Source of the DNA: Ruminococcus sp.
Lineage (GTDB): Bacteria; Bacillota; Clostridia; Oscillospirales; Ruminococcaceae
Length of the DNA stretch: 64,000 nt
Assembly (NCBI RefSeq): GCF_016287535.1
Contig: NZ_JAEFAJ010000001.1
Location: 1 to 64,000 of the forward strand
Direction: 5' to 3'
The notes beneath the pieces were generated by a model. That model saw nothing but the letters and a program-made list of their open reading frames with translations. It ran no database searches and was not told where the DNA came from. Shown piece after piece: positions 17,501 through 26,626 of this stretch (its first letter is position 1; each line of letters starts with the position of its first letter). Position numbers and translations under genes: made by a program.

Positions 17501-19223
17501 AAGAGTTATCCTTTATGCACGCCCTTACCTGAAATATTTTGTTCTCACAATTATATTTGCGGCTGCCGGAGTCTCTCTTTCTTTAGCTGTGCCTGTATTT
17601 ATCGGTGAAGGTGTTGATTGCTGTACGGGTAAAGGAGAAGTTGTTTTTTCCGACCTTCTGAGAATAATTACAGCCCTTGCTTCGGCAGTTGGCGCAAGTA
17701 CACTTTTCCAATGGTTAATGAGCCTTTATACAAATAAACTCGCATTCCTGACAATTCGCGATCTGAGGGCTGATATTTTCAATAAACTCCAACGGGTACC
17801 GCTCAGATATATTGACGGTCATACAAAAGGAGAGCTTACAAGCCGTGTTATAAATGATATAGAGATAATATCCGACGGGCTTCTTCAGGGATTTGCGCAG
17901 CTTTTCAGCGGAGTCATAACTATTATAGGAACTTTGATATTTATGATGACAATAAATTACAGGATCGCGATAGTTGTTGTAATACTTACACCTCTGTCTT
18001 TTGTTGCGGCTTCAAGGATAACAAAGGCTTCTCATGATTCTTACATGAAGCAGTCAAAGCTTCGCGGAGATATGGTCGGACTTGCTGAAGAGCTTGCAGG
18101 CAACCAGAAGATCGTCAAGGCATTTGTTTATGATAAAAGAGCCGAAGAACGATTTGACGAGGTCAACAATGCTTATGGTCAGATCGGAGCTAAAGCAACA
18201 TTTTTCAGTTCCATGACAAATCCGACTACAAGATTTGTTAACGGACTTATTTATGCAGCTGTCGGAATGCTTGGAGCTCTTGGTGTTATAGGCGGATCTT
18301 CGTTTACCGGTGCAATGACCGTAGGTAAGCTGTCAAGTTTTCTTGCTTATTCAAATCAGTATACTAAGCCTTTTAACGAAATATCAGGTGTAATAGCTGA
18401 GCTTCAGAATGCTGTTGCTTCTGCTCAAAGAGTTTTTACTCTCCTTGATGAAGAAGAGATACCTGATGATTCTGACAAGGAGATACTCGAATCATGTGAC
18501 GGAAGTATAAAGCTTTCCAATGTTTTTTTCTCATATGATCCCAAGGTCAAGCTGATACAGAATTTCAGTCTTGATGTCAGTCCGGGACAGCGTATAGCTA
18601 TAGTTGGTCCTACCGGCTGCGGAAAATCAACTGTCATCAATCTTCTGCTGCGGTTTTATGATATAGACAGTGGAAAGATAGAAGTATCCGGAAAGGATAT
18701 CTCGGAGATAACACGTAACAGCCTGCGCAGCAATTTTGGAATGGTGCTTCAGGAAACATGGATATTTACAGGAACTGTTGCTGAAAATATAGCTTATGGT
18801 GTGCCGGACGCAACAAGAGAGCAGATAATACAGGCTGCCAAAGCAGTTTATGCTCACGGTTTTATCAAAAGACTTCCAAAGGGCTATGATACGGTAATAA
18901 ATGAAAACAGCGGACTTTCCCAGGGACAGAAGCAGCTTATCTGTATTGCAAGGATAATGCTTATGGATCCTCCTATGCTTATACTTGACGAGGCTACAAG
19001 TTCTATCGACCTCAGAACTGAACAGCGCATACAAAAAGCATTCGTAAAGCTGATGAAAGGCAGAACCAGCTTTATTATCGCTCACAGGCTTTCTACTATA
19101 AAGAATTCTGATGTGATTCTTGTCATGAAGCATGGTGATATAATAGAACAGGGAAGTCACGAACAGCTGATGCAAAAGGGTGGTTTTTATTCAGAGCTTT
19201 ATAACAGCCAGTTTGCATCATAA
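17484..19223 (+). CDS. ABC exporter subunit with consensus ATPase site
   Basis: 579 residues: six membrane helices followed by a nucleotide-binding domain with Walker A GPTGCGKST, Walker B LILDEATSSID and switch IIAHRLST. The signature is LSQGQKQL, the non-standard form typical of the active half of these heterodimers. Together with the preceding gene it makes one full exporter with one canonical and one degenerate ATP site. ATG 17484 has AAGGAGGGTG upstream; a GTG at 17475 overlaps that ribosome site. Confidence 0.92.
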   Translation: MAKILKRVILYARPYLKYFVLTIIFAAAGVSLSLAVPVFIGEGVDCCTGKGEVVFSDLLRIITALASAVGASTLFQWLMSLYTNKLAFLTIRDLRADIFNKLQRVPLRYIDGHTKGELTSRVINDIEIISDGLLQGFAQLFSGVITIIGTLIFMMTINYRIAIVVVILTPLSFVAASRITKASHDSYMKQSKLRGDMVGLAEELAGNQKIVKAFVYDKRAEERFDEVNNAYGQIGAKATFFSSMTNPTTRFVNGLIYAAVGMLGALGVIGGSSFTGAMTVGKLSSFLAYSNQYTKPFNEISGVIAELQNAVASAQRVFTLLDEEEIPDDSDKEILESCDGSIKLSNVFFSYDPKVKLIQNFSLDVSPGQRIAIVGPTGCGKSTVINLLLRFYDIDSGKIEVSGKDISEITRNSLRSNFGMVLQETWIFTGTVAENIAYGVPDATREQIIQAAKAVYAHGFIKRLPKGYDTVINENSGLSQGQKQLICIARIMLMDPPMLILDEATSSIDLRTEQRIQKAFVKLMKGRTSFIIAHRLSTIKNSDVILVMKHGDIIEQGSHEQLMQKGGFYSELYNSQFAS

Positions 19224-19256
19224 TAATAAAATTTTTTGTATTTATGGTGGATCACA

Positions 19257-19922
19257 ATGAATAAAGAATGGTCAGAGCTCAATAAAACATTCCAGCTTCA
19301 ACTTAAAAAGGAAGAAACATACAAGGACGGGATAGCAACTCTTTTAAAACTGAGAGAAAAGCTTATGCAGGTCATGGAAGATCTGAAAAGCCGGTATACA
19401 AGAGAAGAATTCAATGCTATACCGTTTATTAACGCAGATGGCTATCACTCTAAAACAATGGCATATTCAATATGGCATATTTTCCGTATTGAGGATATTA
19501 CAGCTAATATGCTTATTGCTGATGATGATCAGGTTTTCTTTGCAGGAGACTACAAGGAGCGTATAAATTCGCCGATAATCACAACAGGAAATGAGCTTGT
19601 AAAAGAGCAGATTTCTGATTTTTCAAAGCAGCTGAATCTTGACGAACTATATCTGTATGCTGAAGAGGTGAAAAGTCACACCGAAAGTATGTTAAATTAT
19701 TTATCATATGATTCGCTGAAAAAGAAAGTTTCTTATGAAATGAAAGAAAAGCTCAAAGGATCAAAGGTCGTGAGTGAATACGAAAACGCTGTTTGGCTTA
19801 TAGATTACTGGTGCGGGAAAGACATTCGCGGGCTTATACAAATGCCGTTTTCTAGGCACTGGATAATGCATACCGAAGCCTGTCTCAGAATAGCTGATAA
19901 GCTGGACAAACAGCATAAATGA
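19257..19922 (+). CDS. DinB-like helical-bundle protein
   Basis: 221 residues, largely helical. SIWHIFRIED near residue 72 and RHWIMHTEACLRI near the end place histidines as in DinB/YfiT-like metal-binding four-helix bundles. No catalytic role can be given; DinB-fold proteins include thiol-dependent transferases. ATG 19257 is preceded by GGTGG. It lies 33 bases after the ABC exporter genes and ends at a strong terminator, so it is probably the last gene of that unit. Confidence 0.55.
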   Translation: MNKEWSELNKTFQLQLKKEETYKDGIATLLKLREKLMQVMEDLKSRYTREEFNAIPFINADGYHSKTMAYSIWHIFRIEDITANMLIADDDQVFFAGDYKERINSPIITTGNELVKEQISDFSKQLNLDELYLYAEEVKSHTESMLNYLSYDSLKKKVSYEMKEKLKGSKVVSEYENAVWLIDYWCGKDIRGLIQMPFSRHWIMHTEACLRIADKLDKQHK

Positions 19923-19930
19923 GTTTTTAT

Positions 19931-19968
19931 AACTGAAAGCACATAATGTTCGGCTTTCAGTTATTTTT
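19931..19968 (+). terminator. Terminator of the ABC-DinB unit
   Basis: AACTGAAAGC (19931-19940) pairs with GCTTTCAGTT (19953-19962), followed by ATTTTTC. Confidence 0.85.
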
Positions 19969-20037
19969 CTGCCCGTAATACGTGCAAAGCTTTTTAAGAA
20001 AAAAATTTTGCTGGGAAATCTTTCGATAAAAGAATCC

Positions 20038-20066
20038 TTGACATTTATTAAACAAAGGGATATAAT
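20038..20066 (+). promoter_or_regulatory. Consensus promoter of the sortase operon
   Basis: TTGACA (20038-20043), 17-base spacer, TATAAT (20061-20066), 34 bases before the first start codon. Confidence 0.9.
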
Positions 20067-20100
20067 AATTTTGTATATATACGAAGAGGAGGTAGTTTAT

Positions 20101-20904
20101 ATGCAGAGAAGAAAAATTTTCAGCGGTATCACTGCAGCTGCAGCTGTCAGCGCTGCCCTTTATTCCTTAACTTCCAATGCAGCTACAGTTGATGATGTAG
20201 CCGCGGTTGCCCGTTCATACGGCTATTCGGAAGAAGATATCCAGGCAGGCTATAATGCATACTATGAAAATCCTGACAAATATACGCCTGATATACTTGA
20301 TCAGGTTATAGCATATCTTCACGCAGCAGGAAATCAGATAATCGCAACAGCTCCTCAGGAGGAAGCAGCTCCTGTTATTACAACTACTACTGAAACTGCG
20401 CCTTCAGGCGAACCAGCTGAAGAAGTTCAGCCGCCTCCTGATAACGGTATTACTCTTACAGCTTCCGACGGCTCATCTTTTATAAGGATAAGCCGTGAAG
20501 AATTCATAAGTATGGCTTATGATGAAAAAATGACGTATGTACACAGCTTTACACCAGCGCAGCAGCAGGCGATAATCGATGATCTCAGTCCTGAGGAATA
20601 TAAAAGCCTTATAAAACAGAGTCCTGCCGATCAGAAGATACAGATAGTCGGAAAACTTTCCGAAGCAGCAGAAGAAATGGGGCTTAATGTTACTGTTGAT
20701 GAGATAACGGATAACTCCCTTACTGTTGCTATGCGAAATGAAAAAGGAGAGCTTCTGAATGTATCAACAGCAGGTGCAGCTGTTGAAGACACAGGATATG
20801 ACAGAAGAGGTATCCTTGCTGCATCAGCTGCTTTTATCAGCATAGGAACAGCTGCAGCATATCTTCTTATACGCAGAATGAAAAGAAACGGATCGGAGAA
20901 CTGA
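20101..20904 (+). CDS. Secreted protein with a sorting-signal-like C-terminus
   Basis: 267 residues. An N-terminal signal peptide (about 1-27, ending near SNAAT) is followed by helical repeats rich in Glu/Asp (VARSYGYSEEDIQAGY; LSPEEYKSLIKQSP) and a Thr/Pro linker at about 95-120. The end looks like a cell-wall sorting signal: VEDTG at 228-232, a short spacer, a hydrophobic span at about 237-257, then RRMKR. Pro is missing from the usual LPXTG. The sortase gene follows with no gap, so this is a good candidate substrate; anchoring is inference. GAGGAGG precedes ATG 20101. Confidence 0.7.
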   Translation: MQRRKIFSGITAAAAVSAALYSLTSNAATVDDVAAVARSYGYSEEDIQAGYNAYYENPDKYTPDILDQVIAYLHAAGNQIIATAPQEEAAPVITTTTETAPSGEPAEEVQPPPDNGITLTASDGSSFIRISREEFISMAYDEKMTYVHSFTPAQQQAIIDDLSPEEYKSLIKQSPADQKIQIVGKLSEAAEEMGLNVTVDEITDNSLTVAMRNEKGELLNVSTAGAAVEDTGYDRRGILAASAAFISIGTAAAYLLIRRMKRNGSEN

Positions 20905-21594
20905 ATGAATAAACAACAAAGTAAAGACGAACGCTTAATCCACGTTGCAACACCGTTTATACTGCTTTTTATATGTGTTGGTATATTTATAGCAGCTATG
21001 ATAAAACCGGCTGATAAGTTAAAGGTATACTTTAACCTTGCTTTTATGGATAACCTGAAAAGTAATCCTGAGGCAGCAGGTTCCGGACTTGTAATCAGAG
21101 AAAATGATATCATAGATGACTATAGTGGAGAAACGTATGAAGAGGGCGAATTTATACGTCCGAAATTCGGTGAGATGTATGCAGTAATGACAGCCTCTGC
21201 TTTTGATATTCAGATACCTGTATACTGGGGAAGCAATTCCGAGCTGTTTGAACGGGGCGCCTGTCAGTCGTCCGGTTCTAAGATAATTGGAGAACAGGGC
21301 AATTCTGTCATCAGCGCTCATGAGGATACCTATTTTGCTGACCTTTATAAGCTGAAAAAAGGCGATAAGATCACCTTAAAAACAAATTACGGAGAATTTG
21401 TTTATACAGTTACCGAAACAATAAGCTTTAATAAAAGTGATGGAAAATATGTTTCACCATCTGAAAAATCCAAGCTCACACTTTATACCTGCAAAAAGAA
21501 TGTCCTCGGAAACTCTGACGAACGTATAGGTGTTATATGTGAGCCTACTGAGACAAAATTTTACAGAAAAGCAGGGGAGGGAGATTCAAAATGA
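20905..21594 (+). CDS. Sortase (class D-like)
   Basis: 229 residues. One N-terminal membrane helix (about 13-33) and then a sortase barrel. The catalytic triad can be placed as His139 (ISAHEDTYFADLYKL), Cys196 (LTLYTCKK) and Arg207 (ERIGVICE). The HxDTxF-like motif and TxYTC are closest to class D or B sortases. It would join a cleaved sorting motif to peptidoglycan on the cell surface. ATG 20905 begins directly after the stop of the putative substrate gene. Confidence 0.9.
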   Translation: MNKQQSKDERLIHVATPFILLFICVGIFIAAMIKPADKLKVYFNLAFMDNLKSNPEAAGSGLVIRENDIIDDYSGETYEEGEFIRPKFGEMYAVMTASAFDIQIPVYWGSNSELFERGACQSSGSKIIGEQGNSVISAHEDTYFADLYKLKKGDKITLKTNYGEFVYTVTETISFNKSDGKYVSPSEKSKLTLYTCKKNVLGNSDERIGVICEPTETKFYRKAGEGDSK

Positions 21595-22487
21595 AAAAGG
21601 TAAGTACTTATCTTCCTTCACTTATAATTTCTGTTTTTCTTGTATTTCTCACTATAGCATGTTCTGCAATTTTACTTGTCGATATAAATGTATCAGCTCC
21701 GAAAATCAAAAGCCTTGCAGAGAAAAACGAACTTGAATCAAAAATATACACAGAAATAGAAAGGTATTATACTGACAAGTACAATACAACAGGAATCCCT
21801 GCTGAAGTATATATGGATGCTATAGATACTCGATATATCAGGTCTTTTGAAGAAGCTTATATTGATTCGGCGTTTGAAGCACTTAACAGCAATGGTATAA
21901 TGGCGGATATTCATCCGGCAAATGAAAAACTCGAAAATAATATTGACATCTTCTTTAATGACTTTGCAGATAAGAATAACTATAAAAAGGACGAAAACTT
22001 TACCAGCAAGCTCAGCAATACCAAGGACAGCGCATATTCAACAATCGGTTCATACTGTGATGTCTACAAGTTTTCCGCAATGAGCAGCAGGGGAGTCTTT
22101 CCAAAAATTGCAAGAGTGTACTCCCGTAAAAACGCAATAACCGCACTTCTTATCGGAGCAGTTGTTTGTATTATACTGCTTCTTTTCCTGATAAATCGCA
22201 AAAGGAAGATCACTGTGATGTACTGGACAGGAATTTCTGCAATAATTGCAGGGATCCTCGGAATGATACCAAGCATATACCTTATCACAAGCAGATACTA
22301 TGATTCATTTTCAATTAAGCAGCCGGCTGTCTTTACAGCGTTCACAAGCGCTATGTATAAGTATACAGAAGCATTTATGGCGATACAAATCGCCTTACTC
22401 GTATTCGGAATCGCTATGGTCGTTATATATGGTATAATAGGTGAAAAGAAAAAGTATCCGGATACCAAGCCTACACAAATTGATTAA
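21591..22487 (+). CDS. Unknown membrane protein of the sortase operon
   Basis: 298 residues. One N-terminal membrane helix (about 8-30), an extracytoplasmic domain of about 150 residues rich in Lys, Asp and Asn, then three membrane helices in the last 120 residues and a short basic tail. No known motif was recognised. The ATG overlaps the sortase stop by four bases (ATGA), so it is translationally coupled. It may help the sortase or its substrate at the membrane. Confidence 0.75.
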   Translation: MKKVSTYLPSLIISVFLVFLTIACSAILLVDINVSAPKIKSLAEKNELESKIYTEIERYYTDKYNTTGIPAEVYMDAIDTRYIRSFEEAYIDSAFEALNSNGIMADIHPANEKLENNIDIFFNDFADKNNYKKDENFTSKLSNTKDSAYSTIGSYCDVYKFSAMSSRGVFPKIARVYSRKNAITALLIGAVVCIILLLFLINRKRKITVMYWTGISAIIAGILGMIPSIYLITSRYYDSFSIKQPAVFTAFTSAMYKYTEAFMAIQIALLVFGIAMVVIYGIIGEKKKYPDTKPTQID

Positions 22488-22526
22488 TAATCATTGTGTA
22501 CTTAACAATTAAAAATAAAATATAAA

Positions 22527-22570
22527 GCCAAATTTATAATGTTTGCAACATCTAACAATATAAATTTGGC
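22527..22570. terminator. Hairpin closing the sortase operon
   Basis: GCCAAATTTATA (22527-22538) pairs perfectly with TATAAATTTGGC (22559-22570), followed by GATTTTATT. Confidence 0.65.
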
Positions 22571-22587
22571 GATTTTATTAGAAAATA

Positions 22588-22617
22588 TTGACATTAAACT
22601 ATAAATGATGATATAAT
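22588..22617 (+). promoter_or_regulatory. Promoter of the aquaporin gene
   Basis: TTGACA (22588-22593), 18-base spacer, TATAAT (22612-22617). Confidence 0.8.
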
Positions 22618-22664
22618 TAATTTATCGGTTCGACCGGATATTTTATTATTAAGGAGGCAATTTT

Positions 22665-23453
22665 ATGGAATCAATCAAAAAATACGTTGCAGAAGTAATC
22701 GGTACATTTGTACTTGTACTTCTCGGCTGCGGTACAGCGATGCTTGTAGGCTGTGATTCTGCAAACGGCTGCGGATACATCCTTACAGCGCTTGCGTTCG
22801 GCCTTGTAATTGTAGGTATGGCTTATTGCATAGGCAACATATCAGGCTGTCACATCAATCCGGCTGTATCACTTGGTGTTCTTATCAGCGGTGGAATGAC
22901 ATTTACAGATTTTGTAGGCTATGTAGTTTCGCAGTGTGTAGGCGCAATTGCGGGAACAGGCGTTTTAAAGCTCATCTTCGATCTCGGCAATGTTGTGGAT
23001 AAAACAGGCGGTTACGGCGCAAACGGGCTTGCCGGTGTAAACGGAAGTTCAGGTGCAGGTATTATAGTAGAGATAGTTCTCACATTCATTTTTGTAATGA
23101 CTATACTTGGTGTAACATCAAAGAAATCCAATCATGGCTCATTTGGCGGACTTATTATAGGTCTTACTCTTACATTGGTTCATATATTCGGAATAGGACT
23201 TACAGGAACCTCTGTAAATCCGGCAAGAAGCCTCGGACCTGCAATACTTGCCGGAGGCGATGCTCTTAATGATCTTTGGGTATTTATTATAGGACCGTTT
23301 ATTGGAGCAATACTTGCAGCAGTTATTTATAAAGCACTTGAGTCATCAAATAAGACTGTAAAGCATACAGCTGAAAAAGCAGCTCCTGAAAGGATAACTG
23401 AAACCGTAAAGAAAGCTTCTTCAGGCACAAACAATAAAAAGAAGAAAAAATGA
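22665..23453 (+). CDS. Aquaporin / MIP family channel
   Basis: 262 residues, six membrane helices and two NPA loops (CHINPAVS near residue 62 and TSVNPARS near residue 185). The second NPA followed by RS and the lack of an Asp after the second loop favour a water channel of AqpZ type over a GlpF glycerol facilitator. The last 35 residues form a Lys-rich tail (NNKKKKK). It is transcribed alone between its own promoter and terminator. Confidence 0.93.
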   Translation: MESIKKYVAEVIGTFVLVLLGCGTAMLVGCDSANGCGYILTALAFGLVIVGMAYCIGNISGCHINPAVSLGVLISGGMTFTDFVGYVVSQCVGAIAGTGVLKLIFDLGNVVDKTGGYGANGLAGVNGSSGAGIIVEIVLTFIFVMTILGVTSKKSNHGSFGGLIIGLTLTLVHIFGIGLTGTSVNPARSLGPAILAGGDALNDLWVFIIGPFIGAILAAVIYKALESSNKTVKHTAEKAAPERITETVKKASSGTNNKKKKK

Positions 23454-23454
23454 T

Positions 23455-23482
23455 AAAAAGCTCCCTGATGGGAGCTTTTTTA
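23455..23482 (+). terminator. Terminator of the aquaporin gene
   Basis: AAAAAGCTCCC (23455-23465) pairs perfectly with GGGAGCTTTTT (23470-23480). Confidence 0.9.
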
Positions 23483-23504
23483 TATCCTGTCATATAATTT
23501 GTTC

Positions 23505-23533
23505 TTGAATATATTAAAGGAAAGTGCTATAAT
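23505..23533 (+). promoter_or_regulatory. Promoter of the tyrosine recombinase gene
   Basis: TTGAAT (23505-23510), 17-base spacer, TATAAT (23528-23533). The expected transcript begins near 23540, so the perfect inverted repeat at 23553-23590 lies in the leader. Confidence 0.7.
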
Positions 23534-23552
23534 GATGATAATGAAATTTAAG

Positions 23553-23590
23553 ACAAAGTTTCACCAAATCAAAGTTTGGTGAAACTTTGT
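23553..23590. repeat. Perfect 16-bp inverted repeat with 6-bp spacer
   Basis: ACAAAGTTTCACCAAA (23553-23568), spacer TCAAAG, TTTGGTGAAACTTTGT (23575-23590). All 16 positions pair. No T run follows, so it is not an ordinary terminator. It may be a recombination core site, an operator, or a leader hairpin for the recombinase gene 70 bases downstream. Confidence 0.9.
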
Positions 23591-23659
23591 ATAATATAGA
23601 TAGAATGAATTGAATTGGAGTTTGACGTTTTAGTTCAAACGGAAAAAGGAAGTGATTAT

Positions 23660-24643
23660 ATGGAAAACTATAACAGCAATTCCAATCCGGAGTTTCTCAA
23701 CAATTATCTTGTGCATATGAAAATAGTTAAGTTGCTTGCAGAACGTACAATTGAAGAATATTATACAGATATCAGACTGTTTTTACGATTTGTTTATGAG
23801 AATAATCATAATACAGGCATGACTCTTGAAGAAATAGACATACATGATATGTCCGAATCAGAACTTAGGAAAATTTCAGTATCTGATATTTACAATTTTA
23901 TATTCTATACATCTGATGAACGACATAACAAAGATAGAGCAAGATACAGAAAAATCTCCTCGTTAAGAAGTTTCTTTAAATATCTTGAAAAAGTCGCTCA
24001 TATCATTGAGGATAATCCTACAAAAGATCTTGATGTGCCTGTACCTAAAACTTCATTGCCAAAGTTCCTGTCTCTTAATGAGAGCTTACGTCTACTTGAA
24101 ACGGCGGATTCAGCAGATTCAAAGCGTGATTATTGCATTATAACACTTTTTTTGAACTGCGGTATGCGTCTGAGCGAGCTTGTAGGTATAAATATCAAAG
24201 ATATTGATTTTTATGAAAATCGTTTGAAAGTTCTTGGAAAGCGCAGTAAGGAACGTATGGTTTATCTTAATTCTGCCTGTGTTGACGCATTGAACAAATA
24301 TCTTTCTGTAAGGAAAAATAATCCTAAAGCTGCAGATGAACCGGCTCTTTTCATAAGTAATCAGAATCGTCGCATATCTAAGCGCAGAGTTCAGCAGATC
24401 GTTGAGGATACTCTTATCAAAGCCGGACTTGACGGAAAAGGCATAACCACTCACAAACTCCGCCACACTGCTGCAACATTAATGTATCAATACGGTGATG
24501 CTGATGTCCTGACGCTTAAAGAACTGCTTGGACACGCAAGTATCTCCACAACAGAAATATATACACATCTTAATGATGAAAATGTCAGAAATGCAATTGA
24601 GAGCAATCCCCTTTCAAAAATCAAATCAAACGATAAAAAATAG
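23660..24643 (+). CDS. Tyrosine recombinase (XerC/XerD-like)
   Basis: 327 residues. The N-terminal SAM-like core-binding domain is followed by a catalytic domain with Arg in CGMRLSE, HKLRHTAATLM (HxxR), LGHASISTTEIYTHL (His and nucleophilic Tyr). All key residues are present. The length fits Xer recombinases that resolve chromosome dimers, but it also fits a small invertase or integrase. No other phage or element gene is adjacent. ATG 23660 has AAAGGAAG upstream. Confidence 0.9.
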   Translation: MENYNSNSNPEFLNNYLVHMKIVKLLAERTIEEYYTDIRLFLRFVYENNHNTGMTLEEIDIHDMSESELRKISVSDIYNFIFYTSDERHNKDRARYRKISSLRSFFKYLEKVAHIIEDNPTKDLDVPVPKTSLPKFLSLNESLRLLETADSADSKRDYCIITLFLNCGMRLSELVGINIKDIDFYENRLKVLGKRSKERMVYLNSACVDALNKYLSVRKNNPKAADEPALFISNQNRRISKRRVQQIVEDTLIKAGLDGKGITTHKLRHTAATLMYQYGDADVLTLKELLGHASISTTEIYTHLNDENVRNAIESNPLSKIKSNDKK

Positions 24644-24666
24644 TATACTGTTTTACCGGTTTACTG

Positions 24667-24695
24667 TTGCAAATTATGTTTTTTTGTAGTATAAT
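24667..24695 (+). promoter_or_regulatory. Promoter of the asnB operon
   Basis: TTGCAA (24667-24672), 17-base spacer, TATAAT (24690-24695), 44 bases before the asnB start. Confidence 0.7.
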
Positions 24696-24739
24696 ATTTT
24701 GGGAGATTTAATAGCTTATCTAATCGGAGGTCACAGTAT

Positions 24740-26611
24740 ATGTGCGGAATCGTAGGTTTTACGAATAATATCAGCAATTCTGACGAAGTTCTCGGCAAAA
24801 TGATGGACAGGATCAAACACAGAGGTCCGGATGCATACGGAAAATATATCGATGATGATATTGCTCTTGGTCATCGCAGACTGAGCATTATTGATGTAAG
24901 TTCAAGCGGAGATCAGCCTATTTTCAATGAAGACAACTCACTTGTTATTATTTTTAACGGTGAAATATATAATTATATGTCAATAAAAGAAAAGCTGATC
25001 GAAGCAGGTCATAGGTTCAGAACGAATACGGATACTGAAGTTCTTATTCACGGCTATGAGGAATACGGTGAAAAGCTTCTTGATATGCTGAGAGGAATGT
25101 TTTCCTTTGTTATATGGGATAAAAATAGAAAAGAACTGTTCGGCGCACGTGATTTTTTCGGTATCAAGCCCATGTACTATGCGAATATGAACGGAACTCT
25201 TATGTTTGGATCGGAAATAAAGAGTTTTCTTGAACACCCCAAATTTGTGAAAGAGCTTAATACTGCAGCACTTGAGAATTATTTAACTTTCCAGTACTCC
25301 CCTGCTTCCGAGACATTTTTTAAAAATGTTTACAAGCTTCCTCCTGCACATTACTTCAGATTCAGAGACGGACATTTTGAATCCAAGCGTTACTGGGACG
25401 TCCGCTTTAACGCAGATGAAACTCCGGATCTTGACGAATGGGTAAACAGAATCTCAGATACGTTTCATAACTCGGTCGAAGCTCATAAAATTGCAGATGT
25501 GGAAGTCGGATCCTTCCTTTCCAGCGGCGTAGATTCAAGTTATGTTGCAGCTGTCGCCGATGTTGACAAGACCTTTACAGTCGGTTTTGGGAACGATGAA
25601 AAATATAATGAGATTGGCTGGGCTAAAAACTTTTCAAAATATATTGGTAAAGAGAATACAAGCAAAGTGATTACTCCAGAGGAATACTGGAACAGTCTTT
25701 CAATGATACAGTATCACATGGACGAACCTCTTGCAGATCCGTCAGCTGTAGCTCTGTACTTTGTATGCAATATAGCCTCCGAAAAGCTTAAAGTAGTCCT
25801 TTCCGGAGAAGGTGCAGATGAAATATTCGGCGGATACAATGTTTACAGCGATCCTGACGGCACTCTGTACGACAAGCTCCCAAGAACAATCAGAAGAAGC
25901 ATCGGAAAGCTCGCATCAAAACTACCTGCCAAAAGAGGCGTTAATTTCTTTGTCCGGAAAGGCAAGGATGTTGAAGAACGCTTTATCGGCAACGCATATA
26001 TGTTTACACCTGAGGAACGTAAATCGATTCTGAAGATCAGCACAGCTGCACCTGACCCACCAGTCCTGACAAAGCCTTTCTATGATAATGTCAGAGGAAA
26101 AGACGACGTTACAAAAATGCAGTACCTTGATCTTCATATGTGGATGGCAGGAGATATTCTTCTCAAAGCAGACAAAATGAGTATGGCAAATTCACTTGAA
26201 CTCAGAGTTCCGTTTCTCGATAAAGAGATCATGGCGCTTGCTGAAAGGATACCGACTAAATACAGAGTTACACATGACAAAAGTACAGATGAAACAAAAT
26301 ATATCACAAAATATGCTATGAGACTTGCTGCAAAGAAAGATACTCCTGAACAGACCGCCAAAACAGCAGCCAAAAAGAAACTCGGCTTTCCTGTTCCCAT
26401 AAGAGTATGGTTAAAGGAAGCAAAATACTATGATATAGTAAAGAGCTGCTTTGAGAGTGAAAGTTCAAAGAAATTCTTCAATACCGCTCCCCTGCTAAAG
26501 CTGCTTTACGATCATCGTGACGGTAAAGCTGATAACAGCAGAAAGATCTGGACAGTTTTCATATTCCTTGTATGGTATAAGGTGTATTTTGAAAATGACG
26601 GGAAATATTGA
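24740..26611 (+). CDS. asnB: Asparagine synthase (glutamine-hydrolysing)
   Basis: 623 residues. Begins MCGIVGF, so Cys2 is the glutaminase nucleophile after Met removal; RLSIID, FNGEIYN and the TDTEVL block complete the domain. The synthetase half has SSGVDSSYVAA and SGEGADEIFGGY. It makes asparagine from aspartate, glutamine and ATP. It is the complete paralogue of the truncated gene at 4554: their C-termini share KKLGFxVPIRxWL. It probably leads an operon with the HD gene and pyrB. Confidence 0.96.
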   Translation: MCGIVGFTNNISNSDEVLGKMMDRIKHRGPDAYGKYIDDDIALGHRRLSIIDVSSSGDQPIFNEDNSLVIIFNGEIYNYMSIKEKLIEAGHRFRTNTDTEVLIHGYEEYGEKLLDMLRGMFSFVIWDKNRKELFGARDFFGIKPMYYANMNGTLMFGSEIKSFLEHPKFVKELNTAALENYLTFQYSPASETFFKNVYKLPPAHYFRFRDGHFESKRYWDVRFNADETPDLDEWVNRISDTFHNSVEAHKIADVEVGSFLSSGVDSSYVAAVADVDKTFTVGFGNDEKYNEIGWAKNFSKYIGKENTSKVITPEEYWNSLSMIQYHMDEPLADPSAVALYFVCNIASEKLKVVLSGEGADEIFGGYNVYSDPDGTLYDKLPRTIRRSIGKLASKLPAKRGVNFFVRKGKDVEERFIGNAYMFTPEERKSILKISTAAPDPPVLTKPFYDNVRGKDDVTKMQYLDLHMWMAGDILLKADKMSMANSLELRVPFLDKEIMALAERIPTKYRVTHDKSTDETKYITKYAMRLAAKKDTPEQTAKTAAKKKLGFPVPIRVWLKEAKYYDIVKSCFESESSKKFFNTAPLLKLLYDHRDGKADNSRKIWTVFIFLVWYKVYFENDGKY

Positions 26612-26626
26612 TTAACAGGAGAGATT

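Noticed and set aside
23660..24643. Tyrosine recombinase as proof of a prophage
   Set aside because: No phage structural, repressor or excision genes flank it, and housekeeping genes lie on both sides.
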